DNA of 53,422 nt from Polyangiaceae bacterium (GCA_009780955.1 WQZB01000027.1:1-53422), one strand, 5' to 3'. Shown: positions 7,568-16,994, counted from the stretch's first letter. The notes: generated by a model not told the origin, from the sequence alone. Program-made: numbers and translations.

Positions 7568-8797
7568 TCACTCGTAACGCAACGCATCGATGGGATCGAG
7601 CTGCGATGCCTTTCGCGCCGGGTAAAGCCCAAACACAATGCCAACGAGCGCGCTGAAAAGAACCGAGACCACGATGACATCCACCTGAATGGCCATTGGC
7701 CACTTGAACTTTGCCGCAAGCCACCAAGCGACACCAACACCGAGCGACACGCCAATCAACCCGCCCGCAATCGAAAGCACGAGCGCCTCGATAAGGAATT
7801 GGAGAAGAATGCTCATCGGCTTTGCGCCAATGGCCATGCGCACGCCAATCTCGCGCGTTCGCTCGGTGACGCTCACGAGCATGATGTTCATGATGCCAAT
7901 GCCACCCACCACGAGCGACACAGCGGCCACGCTCGCAAGGAGCGTGGTTATGGTGTTGGCGCTGTCCTGCTGAGCGCTAGCAATTTCGGCAAGGTTTCGA
8001 ATCGAAAAGTCGTCGTCAATACCAGGCTGCAGGTGGTGCCGATCGCGCAAAAGCGTTTTGACATCGGCAAGCGCGCGCCCTGTTGTCTCTGAGCTTGTAG
8101 CTTGCACATAAATCTGGCCAATGAGAAACTTGCCGAGACCTCCCTGAATGCGATGCGCAAACGTCGACGAGGGGATGAACGAGGCATCGTCGTAATCTTG
8201 GCCCATGGGCGACTGGCCTTTTTTCGAAAGCACGCCAACAATCGTAAATGGCGTATTGCCAATGCGCACAGACTGGCCCACTGGGTTCGACGTGGGACCG
8301 TAGAGTCGGTCGACAACGGTTTGCCCAAGCACCACGACCTTCGTGCCGCTATCGACATCTTGCTGGGTAAACGCCTCGCCTTGGGCAATGGGCCAGGCGC
8401 GGATCTGGAACAACTCGGGGGTCGTGCCGGTAACGCTCGTCGTCCAATTCATTTCTTCGCTGACGAGCGACTGGGTCGAGCGAAGCGACGGAGCGACGAG
8501 GCGCACCGTGCCGATCTCGTTCTTGATGGCTGCCATGTCATCCCACGTGAGCGTGGGCATCGAGCCGTAACCGCCAAACGAGCCGCCCGACGTCGTCGAA
8601 CCTGGCAATATGATGAGAAGGTTCGTTCCCATGGCAGAAAACGCGGCTTCGACTTGCGCTTTTGCTCCCGCACCAATGGCCATCATCGCGATGACCGCGG
8701 CAACGCCGATGATGATACCGAGCGTTGTCAGAAACGAACGCATCTTGTTTCGCAACACAGCGCGAAGCGCGATACGAAGCGTGATGAGAGGATTCAT
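7568..8797 (-). CDS. MacB-type ABC transporter permease
   Basis: A 409-residue FtsX-type permease. One membrane helix near residues 20-42 (SFLTTLGIIIGVAAVIAMMA) is followed by a large periplasmic MacB core domain (about 45-270). Three further helices include VSLVVGGIGIMNIMLVSV and the C-terminal YPARKASQLDPIDALRYE signature. In E. coli MacB the ATPase and permease are fused; here they are separate genes overlapping by four bases (ATGA type). The predicted role is mechanotransmission to expel a drug, peptide or lipid through MacA and TolC. Confidence 0.92.
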   Translation of the reverse strand: MNPLITLRIALRAVLRNKMRSFLTTLGIIIGVAAVIAMMAIGAGAKAQVEAAFSAMGTNLLIILPGSTTSGGSFGGYGSMPTLTWDDMAAIKNEIGTVRLVAPSLRSTQSLVSEEMNWTTSVTGTTPELFQIRAWPIAQGEAFTQQDVDSGTKVVVLGQTVVDRLYGPTSNPVGQSVRIGNTPFTIVGVLSKKGQSPMGQDYDDASFIPSSTFAHRIQGGLGKFLIGQIYVQATSSETTGRALADVKTLLRDRHHLQPGIDDDFSIRNLAEIASAQQDSANTITTLLASVAAVSLVVGGIGIMNIMLVSVTERTREIGVRMAIGAKPMSILLQFLIEALVLSIAGGLIGVSLGVGVAWWLAAKFKWPMAIQVDVIVVSVLFSALVGIVFGLYPARKASQLDPIDALRYE

Positions 8798-9528
8798 GAT
8801 TGCGGCCTCTCCGCTTTCGGAGGCGACGCTGCCATGCGCGGCGCATGCCGAGTGTCTTCGAGGATCAATCCGTCTTTCACGACCACGACGCGCGTGGCGT
8901 ATTCGGCAATATCCGGTTCGTGTGTTACCAAAACCACGGTAATGCCAGCCTTGCCTAGCTCTTGAAAAAGCCCCATGACCTCGATGCTTGTTTTCGAGTC
9001 GAGGTTTCCAGTGGGTTCGTCGGCAAGGATCACTTTAGGCTCGCCAACCAATGCGCGTGCAATGGCAACGCGCTGCTGCTGACCGCCGGAAAGCTGCGCT
9101 GGCGTGTGATCGAGCCGCTGCCCCAAGCCCACACGCTCGAGTGACAGAGCGGCGCGCCGATGGCGCTCTTTGGCGTGCACTCCTCGGTAAACGAGCGGCA
9201 GCTCGACGTTCTCGAGCGCACTCGTGCGGGCCAGCAAGTTGAAGTTCTGGAAAACGAAGCCAAGGACTTCGTTGCGCGTTTCGGCGAGCTCGTCGCGATT
9301 CATCTTTGCTACCTGACGGCCCGCGAGCCGATAGGTGCCCAAGGTTGGCCGATCGAGGCACCCGAGAATGTTCATGAGCGTCGATTTGCCAGAGCCCGAC
9401 GCTCCCATGATGGCAACGAACTCGCCGGAGTCGATATCGAGCGACACGCCGCCGAGCGCGTGAACCTCGACGTCGCCGGTTTGGTAAATCTTCTTCACGT
9501 CGCGAACGACGATGAGCGGCTCGGCCAT
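8794..9528 (-). CDS. MacB/LolD-type ABC transporter ATPase
   Basis: A 244-residue nucleotide-binding subunit. Walker A is GASGSGKST, the Q-loop lies in [13 protein letters not shown], the signature is [16 protein letters not shown], Walker B is [12 protein letters not shown], and the H-loop is VLVTHEPD. It drives the FtsX-type permease encoded just downstream. Its ATG shares a base with the TAA of the upstream adaptor gene (TAATG), which suggests translational coupling. The C-terminus runs 20 or so residues beyond the usual domain. Confidence 0.94.
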   Translation of the reverse strand: MAEPLIVVRDVKKIYQTGDVEVHALGGVSLDIDSGEFVAIMGASGSGKSTLMNILGCLDRPTLGTYRLAGRQVAKMNRDELAETRNEVLGFVFQNFNLLARTSALENVELPLVYRGVHAKERHRRAALSLERVGLGQRLDHTPAQLSGGQQQRVAIARALVGEPKVILADEPTGNLDSKTSIEVMGLFQELGKAGITVVLVTHEPDIAEYATRVVVVKDGLILEDTRHAPRMAASPPKAERPQS

Positions 9529-10853
9529 TAGAACATGCGCCCCATGCGCGGCTGTCCCCCTCCGGATGGGCCGCCTCCACCCTGACCTGATGAAGTTTTG
9601 CCCCCGACATTCACGTCGATGACCACTTCGTCACCTGGCTTCACATCACCGCGAACGACCTCACTCACGGTGCCGTCGGAAAGACCCGCGGCGACGCTGA
9701 CAGGCTGCGCAATACTCCCACGCTGAACATAAACCGTACGGCGCTCATTACCTTCCTGCTTTCCTCCGCCACTGCCGCCACCGCTGCCTGGCGGCCTCTG
9801 GCGGCGTGGCGCCGATGCGCCCGCTGTGGCGCTACCAGCAGCACCAGCAGGCGGCTCGGCAACGCCGACAGCCGATGCAACCTCGGGCGGCGGACGAAAG
9901 CGCAAGGCTGCATTCGGAACAGCCACGGCGTCCTCACGCTCGGCGTACACAATCGTCACCGTGGCCGTCATGCCAGGACGCAAGCGCTGATCGGAGTTGT
10001 CGACGTCGATCACCGCATCGTAGGTGACGACGTTCTGCACGGTTTGCGCCGCGTTGCGAATCTGACCAACTATGCCCTTGAAGGTTTGCCCGGGATACGC
10101 ATCCACGGTGAACGTTGCATCCATGTTCTCCGCCAAGCGCCCGACGTCACCCTCGGCCACGTTCGTGTGCACCTGCATCTTTCGCAGATCTTCGGCGATG
10201 GTGTAGAGGATCGGCGCTTGAAGCGACGACGCCACGGTTTGCCCAACATCGACGCTGCGCGAGATCACCGTTCCGTCGATGGGCGAAAAGATGTCCGTGT
10301 ACGAGAGATTGACCCTTGCTTGATGGAGCGCGGCATCCGCTTGCGCGAGGTTCGCAACAGCCAAGTCCGTCGACGCTTTGGCGACAGCCACGTTCGTTTC
10401 CGCGGTCTGGAGATCGGCGGCAGACGCAAGTGATTGCTCAGCGAGCGCCTGAGTGCGGGCCAGCACGAGCTCGGCGTCTTTCTGCTTTGCCCTCGCGCTC
10501 ACGAGGCTTGCTTTGTTTTGGACGGCGTTCGCATCTGCCTGCTCCACCGCGGCTTGAAAGAGCTGCGGATCGATCTTTGCGATGAGCTCGCCTTTCTTGA
10601 CGATGGAGTTGTAGTCTGCAGTCAGTTTCGCGACGCGACCGCTGACTTGCGCTCCGACTTGCACGGTGACCGTGGCTGCAAGCGTGCCGCTGGCAGTCAC
10701 TCGCGCAGAGATTTTGCGCTTCTCCACCGGCGCCGTTTTCCACACGATGTCCGGTGTGGCGTGCGCCTTTTGCCAACGAAAGACGCCAAACGCAATGCCC
10801 GCGACGACAACGAGAGCAACGATCCAACCAACGTACTTTTTTATGAAGCTCAT
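9528..10853 (-). CDS. MacA-like periplasmic adaptor
   Basis: A 441-residue membrane-fusion protein. A single N-terminal membrane anchor (VGWIVALVVVAGIAFGVF) is followed by a lipoyl-like half (VQVGAQVSGRVAKLTADYNS), an alpha-hairpin of about 90 residues rich in Ala/Gln/Lys (VEQADANAVQNKASLVSARA), the second lipoyl half (SPIDGTVISRSVDVGQTV) and beta-barrel domains. A Gly/Ser/Pro-rich insert near residue 350 and a Gly-rich end are unusual. It bridges the ABC transporter and the TolC-like channel. Start ATG 10853 overlaps the upstream stop (ATGA). Confidence 0.92.
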   Translation of the reverse strand: MSFIKKYVGWIVALVVVAGIAFGVFRWQKAHATPDIVWKTAPVEKRKISARVTASGTLAATVTVQVGAQVSGRVAKLTADYNSIVKKGELIAKIDPQLFQAAVEQADANAVQNKASLVSARAKQKDAELVLARTQALAEQSLASAADLQTAETNVAVAKASTDLAVANLAQADAALHQARVNLSYTDIFSPIDGTVISRSVDVGQTVASSLQAPILYTIAEDLRKMQVHTNVAEGDVGRLAENMDATFTVDAYPGQTFKGIVGQIRNAAQTVQNVVTYDAVIDVDNSDQRLRPGMTATVTIVYAEREDAVAVPNAALRFRPPPEVASAVGVAEPPAGAAGSATAGASAPRRQRPPGSGGGSGGGKQEGNERRTVYVQRGSIAQPVSVAAGLSDGTVSEVVRGDVKPGDEVVIDVNVGGKTSSGQGGGGPSGGGQPRMGRMF

Positions 10854-12448
10854 GAAGCACCAGTGCAGCGCGCGAGTGCAAAGAGCGCAGCGAGGCGGGC
10901 ACTCACGACATTGAACTCGCTGAGTGCGAGCTCAATCTCCGCCTGCCGGAGCGAAGAAGCGGCAAGGACCAGTTCGAGGCTCGTCACCTGACCCACCTGG
11001 TACTCAATTTTGGTTAGTTGGTCGACTCGTGATGCGAGATCCCGCGCCTGCCGAGCCACTCCAAGCGACGTTTCGGCAACGCCAATGTTGCGGCGTGTCT
11101 GTTCGATCTGGATCGTGACCGAGCGCTGAGCAGCTTCGAGGGCATAGTTCGCCTCATCGCGCAGCGCGCGATTCGTGCGCAGCGCGCCGTAGCGTGCGCC
11201 GCCGTCCCAGATCTGGAACGACAGAACCCCCTGCACACTCCACGTGGTATTCGGAGCGGCACCTGTATTTTGGGTCGTTGTCGAGAGCGTGCTGCCGAGC
11301 GACAGTGTTGGTAAGAAGGAGAGCTCCACGTCGTGGATGTTGCGTTCAGCCACCTCCACGCGCTTTTTGGCGGCTGCAATGTCAGGCCGAGCGTCCTGGT
11401 GGTCAAGCGCCGGGCACGAGTGCACCGCGCCCCCGAGAACGCCGTCGAGTTTCATCGTGGGCGGCACACCGATCGCCTCGGGCAAGCCGAGCGCGAGGCC
11501 GAGTGCCTCGCGCGCTTTGCGAAGCGACTCGTCACCCGTCACGAGCGTTGCGCGCGCATTGGCGACGTCCTGATCGGCGCGTACGACGTCAAGACCTGTT
11601 GCCGTTCCGAGGTTGCGTTTGCGCACGGTGATCTCACGCTGCTCGAGGGAGCTGCGCAGGCCAACGCGATTGAGTTCCGCGATGCGTTCCGCTGCCACGA
11701 CGCCGATGATCGACGTTGCGAGGTTGAGCGTGATCGTGCGCATCGTGTCGTCGGCGGAGAGTGTTTGCACTTCTTCGTTCTTCTTGGCCGTGCCGATCGC
11801 ATGCCACGATTGCACGTTGATGAGCGACTGAGAGAGCGTGATGTTGCCAGAGACGTAGTCGGTCTGTGGCGTTTTGAGTGTGCTCGTTTCGCTTGCGACA
11901 GCCCCCGCAAAGGCCGCAGTCTCGTTGACGATGAACTGATGCGGCAGAGTCCCCGTTGCGTTGATGGTGGGGAGCACGGCGGAGAGCGCCGTGCGGGTCT
12001 GCGCTTCGGCGCGGCGCACCTCGGCGTACGCTGTCGCGAGATCTGTGGATCTTGCATGCATTAGGGCCAGCGCATCGCGCCAGTCGGAAAGTTGACGCTT
12101 GGCTGCGGGCACGGGTGTGAGCATGGCATCCTTGACGTCGATCTTCGGAAGCGGCGGCAAGGTAGCCCCGGGAGCCGGCGCGGAAGGACGCACCGCGGCC
12201 GGGGTGGTGACGATTGGACTCGCTGTGGACGGTGGGACTGGTGCTGGTTGCGCTGGCACCTGCCCCGGCACCTGATTGGGCACCTGAGCAAGCGCGGGCG
12301 CTGCTCCAGTTGGCGTTGGCGGCGTTGGTGCGGGCGTGACCGGCGACGGGACGGCTGCAGGCTGTGCGACCGCAGCGCCTTCGTTTCGGAAGACGGCGAC
12401 AGCGACTGCCGAAGCGGCCATGACAGACCGAAAAGTACGGGAATTCAC
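10850..12448 (-). CDS. TolC-family outer-membrane efflux protein
   Basis: A 532-residue outer-membrane factor. The N-terminus has a secretion signal (VMAASAVAVAVF) and then about 80 residues very rich in Pro and Ala, a possible periplasmic spacer not seen in E. coli TolC. Two outer-membrane efflux repeats follow, with typical coiled-coil segments (LATAYAEVRRAEAQTRTALS; LRDEANYALEAAQRSVTIQI). It is the first gene of the operon tolC-macA-macB(ATPase)-macB(permease)-methyltransferase. The 156-base gap to the divergent kinase gene must hold its promoter. Confidence 0.92.
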   Translation of the reverse strand: MNSRTFRSVMAASAVAVAVFRNEGAAVAQPAAVPSPVTPAPTPPTPTGAAPALAQVPNQVPGQVPAQPAPVPPSTASPIVTTPAAVRPSAPAPGATLPPLPKIDVKDAMLTPVPAAKRQLSDWRDALALMHARSTDLATAYAEVRRAEAQTRTALSAVLPTINATGTLPHQFIVNETAAFAGAVASETSTLKTPQTDYVSGNITLSQSLINVQSWHAIGTAKKNEEVQTLSADDTMRTITLNLATSIIGVVAAERIAELNRVGLRSSLEQREITVRKRNLGTATGLDVVRADQDVANARATLVTGDESLRKAREALGLALGLPEAIGVPPTMKLDGVLGGAVHSCPALDHQDARPDIAAAKKRVEVAERNIHDVELSFLPTLSLGSTLSTTTQNTGAAPNTTWSVQGVLSFQIWDGGARYGALRTNRALRDEANYALEAAQRSVTIQIEQTRRNIGVAETSLGVARQARDLASRVDQLTKIEYQVGQVTSLELVLAASSLRQAEIELALSEFNVVSARLAALFALARCTGAS

Positions 12449-12471
12449 GGCGTGATACGATGCCTAAGCGT

Positions 12472-12486
12472 TTCTTGAATCAAGAA
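12472..12486. promoter_or_regulatory. Inverted repeat upstream of the efflux operon
   Basis: TTCTTGA-A-TCAAGAA is a perfect 7-bp inverted repeat around one base, 23 bases upstream of the TolC-like start and in the only divergent promoter region between the efflux operon and the kinase gene. Its size and position suit an operator for a dimeric repressor, but no regulator gene is adjacent. Confidence 0.4.
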
Positions 12487-12604
12487 GATTCCAACAATGT
12501 GAATGCGTTTGTCCACGAAGGGCGGCCTTACACGCGGCGCAGGCCTGCTAGCAAGCCGCGAACAACCTGGAGGCTAGACATATCCAAGTGATACAGTCTT
12601 CGAT

Positions 12605-13900
12605 GTGAGCGATTTTCGGCAGCCTCTAGGCACGCGCAGCGAGGCGAGTTCCGAACGAGAGCGGCCCCCAACAGATCCTTCAGCAAGGCCGCTCGTGCCC
12701 GGCGCGCCACGCACGCCTATGCCCGCTTCGAGAACGTCGACAGCCACATATGTGGCGCCGTTTCCAACGAACCCCAATACGGTGCCCGTGCCAGCGCCGT
12801 ACAAAAGCCAACCCATCCCCCCGCTCGTCCCGCAAGCGTTCCCACTTTTGCCATCGCTTGGTGCGGCTGGCACGACGCAAATTCCCATTCCCCCTGCCCC
12901 GCCCCCCATTCCCCCTCCCCCAAGCACGCCGCGCTTGATTCCGACAGCTGCTGTCGCAATGCCGCCCACGGCATCCGCGATCGCACCCATGCCGCCGTCC
13001 CAAGCGAGTCCAGCAAGCCTCCAATCACCAATGTCCGTGCCATGCATCACGGTGCAATATCCAACCGTCGGCTCGACGCTGACCAGCGTGCGCGGCAGCT
13101 ACGTCGTGCGTGCTGTGATTGGCTCGGGCGAGTTCGGCGCCGTGTACGAGTGCATTGGGCCGTTCGACCAGATCTACGCGGTAAAAATGGTACGGCCAGC
13201 GAATCGTCCGTATGCCGAAGTGCAGGCCGAGTGGGCGCGCGAAGTGCAGCGGCTTTTCTCGCTTAGGCATCCGAATGTTGTCTACATTTACGACTCGTTC
13301 GAGCAGGGTCACCTTTGCTACCTCGCGCTTGAACGGTGCGATCATGCCCTAAAAGACATGCTCGGCACGCCGATGCAAGAGGGCCTCGTGATCGAAATCT
13401 CTCGCCAACTTCTTGCCGCCGTGCAGTTTCTCCACGACAACGACGTCGTGCACGACGATCTGCACGCCGGCAACGTGCTCATTACACACAACGATCGCCC
13501 GACGGTGAAAATCAGCGACTTCGGCATCAGCCACGAGCTCCGCGGAATGCCAGCGGTTCGCCCGAACGTCGTACACCACGCCATCATGGCACCCGAAATT
13601 CTCGCCACCGGAAACACCAGCCGCCAGAGCGACCTATACCAGGTAGGTTTGCTACTCTATTGGATGCTCACCGGTGAGCCAGCCATTCACCTCGATGTTC
13701 CCTACCAAGAGCTCGTTCGGCAAGTTGCCGAAGGTGAGCCGCGCAAGCGCGCGGAGGCCCTTGGCATACCGCTCGGGCACCTCATCGCGAAGATGCTGCG
13801 ACGGCGCGAGGCCTTTCGCTATTCGAGCGCACGAGAGGTATGGGCCGATTTGCGGGAACTGCCGGCATGGCGACAACGCCACTTGTTCCCGGCAAAATAG
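12605..13900 (+). CDS. Ser/Thr protein kinase-like protein with Pro-rich N-terminus
   Basis: 431 residues starting at GTG 12605 (an ATG two bases earlier reads straight into a stop). Residues 1-165 are low-complexity Pro/Ala/Ser/Thr. The kinase fold follows: GSGEFGAVYECIG near 173 (Gly loop), AVKMVRP with the ATP-binding Lys, and SDFGIS near 304 (DFG). The catalytic loop near 282 reads HDDLHAGN instead of HRDLKPEN: Arg and the usual Lys are replaced, but Asp and Asn are kept. It ends soon after the fold and has no membrane helix. It is 18 bases from the next kinase gene. Confidence 0.88.
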   Translation: MSDFRQPLGTRSEASSERERPPTDPSARPLVPGAPRTPMPASRTSTATYVAPFPTNPNTVPVPAPYKSQPIPPLVPQAFPLLPSLGAAGTTQIPIPPAPPPIPPPPSTPRLIPTAAVAMPPTASAIAPMPPSQASPASLQSPMSVPCITVQYPTVGSTLTSVRGSYVVRAVIGSGEFGAVYECIGPFDQIYAVKMVRPANRPYAEVQAEWAREVQRLFSLRHPNVVYIYDSFEQGHLCYLALERCDHALKDMLGTPMQEGLVIEISRQLLAAVQFLHDNDVVHDDLHAGNVLITHNDRPTVKISDFGISHELRGMPAVRPNVVHHAIMAPEILATGNTSRQSDLYQVGLLLYWMLTGEPAIHLDVPYQELVRQVAEGEPRKRAEALGIPLGHLIAKMLRRREAFRYSSAREVWADLRELPAWRQRHLFPAK

Positions 13901-13918
13901 CCGTCTTCCATCCATTGG

Positions 13919-15253
13919 GTGAAACACGTGACGAATCAAAAAGCGGTTGCGACCCATCAGCACTTAGGCCGATATGAGATCGTAGCCAAGATTGGCGGCG
14001 GCGGCATGGCGTCCATTTACATCGGGCGCGCCATAGCGGCCGATGCCGACGACACCGACGAGCTCGTGGCACTCAAGGTCATTCGCGACGAGTACGTAGA
14101 CGACGAACGTTACTCAACGATGTTCATCGACGAGGCCCAGATCCTTGCGCAGCTCTCACACCCCAACGTGATCCGCACGCTCGAGTACGGCGTCAGCGGT
14201 CGACACCGCTTCATCGCCATGGAGCTCTTGTCAGGCCGAACCTTTGCGGACGCTTGGTTCGCACTCGAAGCCCGTGGCGAAACGCTTTCGCCGCGGCTTG
14301 TCGCGTGGATTTGCGCACGCGTTGCCGAAGGTCTACATGCCGCACACGAGCTTGTCGACAGCAGCGGCACAAGGCTCAACGTCATTCATCGCGATGTCAA
14401 CCCCGCCAACATCTTCCTCACACACAAGGGTGAAATAAAACTCATCGACTTTGGGCTGGCGAAGGCAACCATTCAATCGTCGAAAACTCTCGGCGGAATC
14501 GTGAAGGGCAAAATTCCATATCTTGCGCCCGAGCAGGCGCGTGGCCAACCCATCGATCGGCGCGTCGACATTTATGCGCTTGGCGCAACGCTGTGGGAAG
14601 CGTCAACCATGAAGCGCCTTTTCAAACGCGACTCTGACGTTGCCACGCTCATGGCAATTCGCGATGCCGTTGTGCCCGACGTGCGAACGCTCGTAGAAAA
14701 CTTCCCTGAACCGCTGTGGAAGATCATCGATCGTGCAACCCAAGCTCGCCGCGACGATCGCTACCCAACCGCTGAAGACGTGCGCGCCGATCTCGACGCA
14801 TTCGTTGGTGACGGAGCCGAGCTCCCGAAAGAGCTGTCGAATATGCTCACGCGCCTGTTTCCAGGCCACGAAAAAGAACACGCCAACTGGCTGCACAAGG
14901 CCTTTGCCGCGCAGACTGAAGCCAATACGATTCGGCCGCCTGCTCCGGTGCCAACGGCGTCGTCGAGCATGCTCGACGACGCCGACGATGTCTCCGACAT
15001 TCGGCAGACGATTCCATCTTTGCCTTTGTTCCCAACGCAACCTGTCGAGCCAACCGCGCAACCCGAAAGCCGTCCGAACGCCATCAAGTCGCAAGGACCA
15101 ACGCTCCGGCCGATGCCAATTCTTGAGCGCGAACACCCGCTAGTCTCGCTGGCGCACGAACGCTCGCCATCGCCGCCTCGACACGTGTGGTTGCCAACCC
15201 TCATCATCGTGGTTGTGGTCGTCGTGCTCGCACTGGTCCTCGCGTCAACTTGA
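13919..15253 (+). CDS. Membrane-anchored Ser/Thr protein kinase
   Basis: 444 residues. The Hanks-type catalytic domain is complete: IGGGGMASIYIGR (Gly loop), VALKVIRDEY (Lys), HRDVNPANI near 157, DFGLA near 178, and YLAPEQARGQPIDRRVDIYA. A Pro-rich linker of about 100 residues follows. One C-terminal membrane helix (LPTLIIVVVVVVLALVL) ends the protein, so there is almost no extracytoplasmic domain. The start is GTG 13919. The final codons AST and the stop lie inside a family 1 repeat end (R8), so the original C-terminus may have been longer. Confidence 0.92.
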   Translation: MKHVTNQKAVATHQHLGRYEIVAKIGGGGMASIYIGRAIAADADDTDELVALKVIRDEYVDDERYSTMFIDEAQILAQLSHPNVIRTLEYGVSGRHRFIAMELLSGRTFADAWFALEARGETLSPRLVAWICARVAEGLHAAHELVDSSGTRLNVIHRDVNPANIFLTHKGEIKLIDFGLAKATIQSSKTLGGIVKGKIPYLAPEQARGQPIDRRVDIYALGATLWEASTMKRLFKRDSDVATLMAIRDAVVPDVRTLVENFPEPLWKIIDRATQARRDDRYPTAEDVRADLDAFVGDGAELPKELSNMLTRLFPGHEKEHANWLHKAFAAQTEANTIRPPAPVPTASSSMLDDADDVSDIRQTIPSLPLFPTQPVEPTAQPESRPNAIKSQGPTLRPMPILEREHPLVSLAHERSPSPPRHVWLPTLIIVVVVVVLALVLAST

Positions 15254-15260
15254 AAGAGGT
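15238..15260. repeat. Family 1 single end, R8 (remnant)
   Basis: CCTCGCGTCAACTTGAAAG at 15238-15256 followed by AGGT matches the left end of the 121-bp element read in reverse, with one mismatch in 23 bases. It supplies the TGA stop (15251-15253) of the membrane kinase. The rest of the element is absent. Confidence 0.7.
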
Positions 15261-15288
15261 CCGACGCTTCGTGATAGCGTCAGGTGCC

Positions 15289-16128
15289 ATGACTGACTCA
15301 ACGGACGTGTTGCATGCACATGGAAAAGTGGCGCTCGTCACTGGCGGGTCGAGCGGCATTGGTCTCGCGTTCGCGCGCATGTGGGTAAGGCGCGGTGGGC
15401 GCGTCGCCCTCGTGGCGCGCACGGCGTCAAAGCTCAAAGCCATTGCCAAAGAGCTCGACGAATCGCGCGCAGCCGCGGCGTTCCCGCTCGACGTGCAGAA
15501 CCTCCAAGCCCTCGTCGCCTTGCCCGCAGAAGTTGTCGCCAAATTCGGTCGCCTCGATGTCGTCGTCAACAACGCCGGCCTCACTCACCGCGGCAGCTTC
15601 GACAAGTTCGACGCCCTCGACCTCGCCAGCGTCATCACCACGAACCTTGCGGCTCCCGTGGTTCTCACGCGCGCAGCCGCCCCCCACATCGCGCCTGGCG
15701 GCTCGATCATCCAAATCGCAAGCATCGCCGGAATGTTCCCTGTTGCCGACGAAGCGGCCTACAGCGCGTCAAAGGCGGGGCTGCGCTTTTTCGCACGAGC
15801 CATTGCGGGCGATCTCGCGCTGCGCGGCGTTCATTCGGGTTGCGTTTGCCCTGGCCCAGTTGACACAGATTTTCTCGGCGATCTCACCCACGTTTCGGAC
15901 ATTGTCCTGTCGCAGCCCATGATCTCCGCGGAAGATGTCGCTGTCGGAATCATGAAGTGCATCGACGACAAGTTGGGCGAGCTCGCATTGCCACGGTACT
16001 CGGGCAAATTTGCAACGTTAGGCTACCTTTTGCCTAAAGCTGCCAAGATCGTGCACCCCTTGCTCGAGAAGCGCGGAGCGAAAAACCGTGCTCGTGCCAT
16101 CGCCAAAAAACGCGGTGTGTCACTTTAG
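15289..16128 (+). CDS. Short-chain dehydrogenase/reductase
   Basis: A 279-residue classical SDR. The cofactor loop is TGGSSGIG, followed by AFARMWVRRGGRVALVART. VVVNNAGLTH holds the structural NNAG motif. The catalytic triad is Ser in IIQIASIAGMFP and YSASK (Tyr and Lys). The C-terminal half ends in a Lys/Arg-rich stretch. The substrate is unknown. I chose the ATG at 15289 because homology begins right after it; the frame is open back to 15187 only inside the kinase gene and repeat R8. Confidence 0.9.
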   Translation: MTDSTDVLHAHGKVALVTGGSSGIGLAFARMWVRRGGRVALVARTASKLKAIAKELDESRAAAAFPLDVQNLQALVALPAEVVAKFGRLDVVVNNAGLTHRGSFDKFDALDLASVITTNLAAPVVLTRAAAPHIAPGGSIIQIASIAGMFPVADEAAYSASKAGLRFFARAIAGDLALRGVHSGCVCPGPVDTDFLGDLTHVSDIVLSQPMISAEDVAVGIMKCIDDKLGELALPRYSGKFATLGYLLPKAAKIVHPLLEKRGAKNRARAIAKKRGVSL

Positions 16129-16160
16129 CTTCGCGGGCTGCGTGGTAGCCTTTGCGGCAT

Positions 16161-16994
16161 ATGCGCTTCGTTAATCATCCAGGCAGTAACCTTCTTGCGA
16201 TTGCCATTGCAACAACGCTCGCCATGGCTGCGTGCGGCGGGTCGTCCAACACGAGCAATGACTCGGGCGCCTATTCTACGTCGGGCCACAACTCGGGCAG
16301 CTCGTCGGGCCACGATGGCGGCTCGAGCAGCGGACCTACGGGTGGCACTCCCGGCGTCAGCCTTGGCGACACGCACACCGGCATTTTCAACTACGGTCCG
16401 GTCGACTGGGCACAAACGCAGTGGCATAACGCCTGCGCCGGCGACGACGGCTACCCGTCTCAAATTGAAACCCTTGAAGGCACCCTTCTCGCTGGCGTGA
16501 GCAACGTCGTAGGTACTCCTGGACCGTACTGCGATGCATGCGTCGAAATCACATCGACCAATGGCCGATCCCTCATTGCACGCGTCGTGACATACGGCGT
16601 TCTGGTCAGCGCGGGCGATTTGGATCTCAGCCCGGAAGCATACAATGCACTTTACACGAATGAGAACTCACGCAACATGAGCTGGCAGCTCGTTACGTGC
16701 CCTGGGACCGATCCACTCTATTTCCAGTTTCTAGGTGCATCGAGTTCGGGCTGGTCGAAACTCTGGATTCGAAACCCGCGTGTGGCCGTCGCGAAACTCG
16801 AGGTAAAAAGCACGAATCATCCTAATTTTACCTCGATACCAATCGATTCAGACGGCGGCTTCAACGACTCTCCTCGTGGCTTCGGCAACGGCGCATTCAC
16901 GTTGCGCGTAACAGGCATAGACGGCAGCACCTTCGAGCAATCGTTCGACAGCTACCCGTCGGGCAAGCTCGTCGCAGGCTCAGGCAATTTGTAA
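16161..16994 (+). CDS. Expansin-like lipoprotein
   Basis: 277 residues. A signal peptide ends in a lipobox (LAMAAC, Cys25), then a Ser/Gly/Asn/His linker of about 45 residues. The rest resembles bacterial expansins (EXLX1 type): a double-psi barrel with CDACVEI and the diagnostic DLDLSPEAYNAL (the conserved Asp-containing loop), then a C-terminal beta domain with SGWSKLWIRNPRVAVAKLEV. Expansins loosen cellulose or other wall polymers without hydrolysis. Myxobacterial prey or plant-debris degradation is a plausible setting (inference). ATG 16161 chosen; TTG 16152 is possible. Confidence 0.75.
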   Translation: MRFVNHPGSNLLAIAIATTLAMAACGGSSNTSNDSGAYSTSGHNSGSSSGHDGGSSSGPTGGTPGVSLGDTHTGIFNYGPVDWAQTQWHNACAGDDGYPSQIETLEGTLLAGVSNVVGTPGPYCDACVEITSTNGRSLIARVVTYGVLVSAGDLDLSPEAYNALYTNENSRNMSWQLVTCPGTDPLYFQFLGASSSGWSKLWIRNPRVAVAKLEVKSTNHPNFTSIPIDSDGGFNDSPRGFGNGAFTLRVTGIDGSTFEQSFDSYPSGKLVAGSGNL

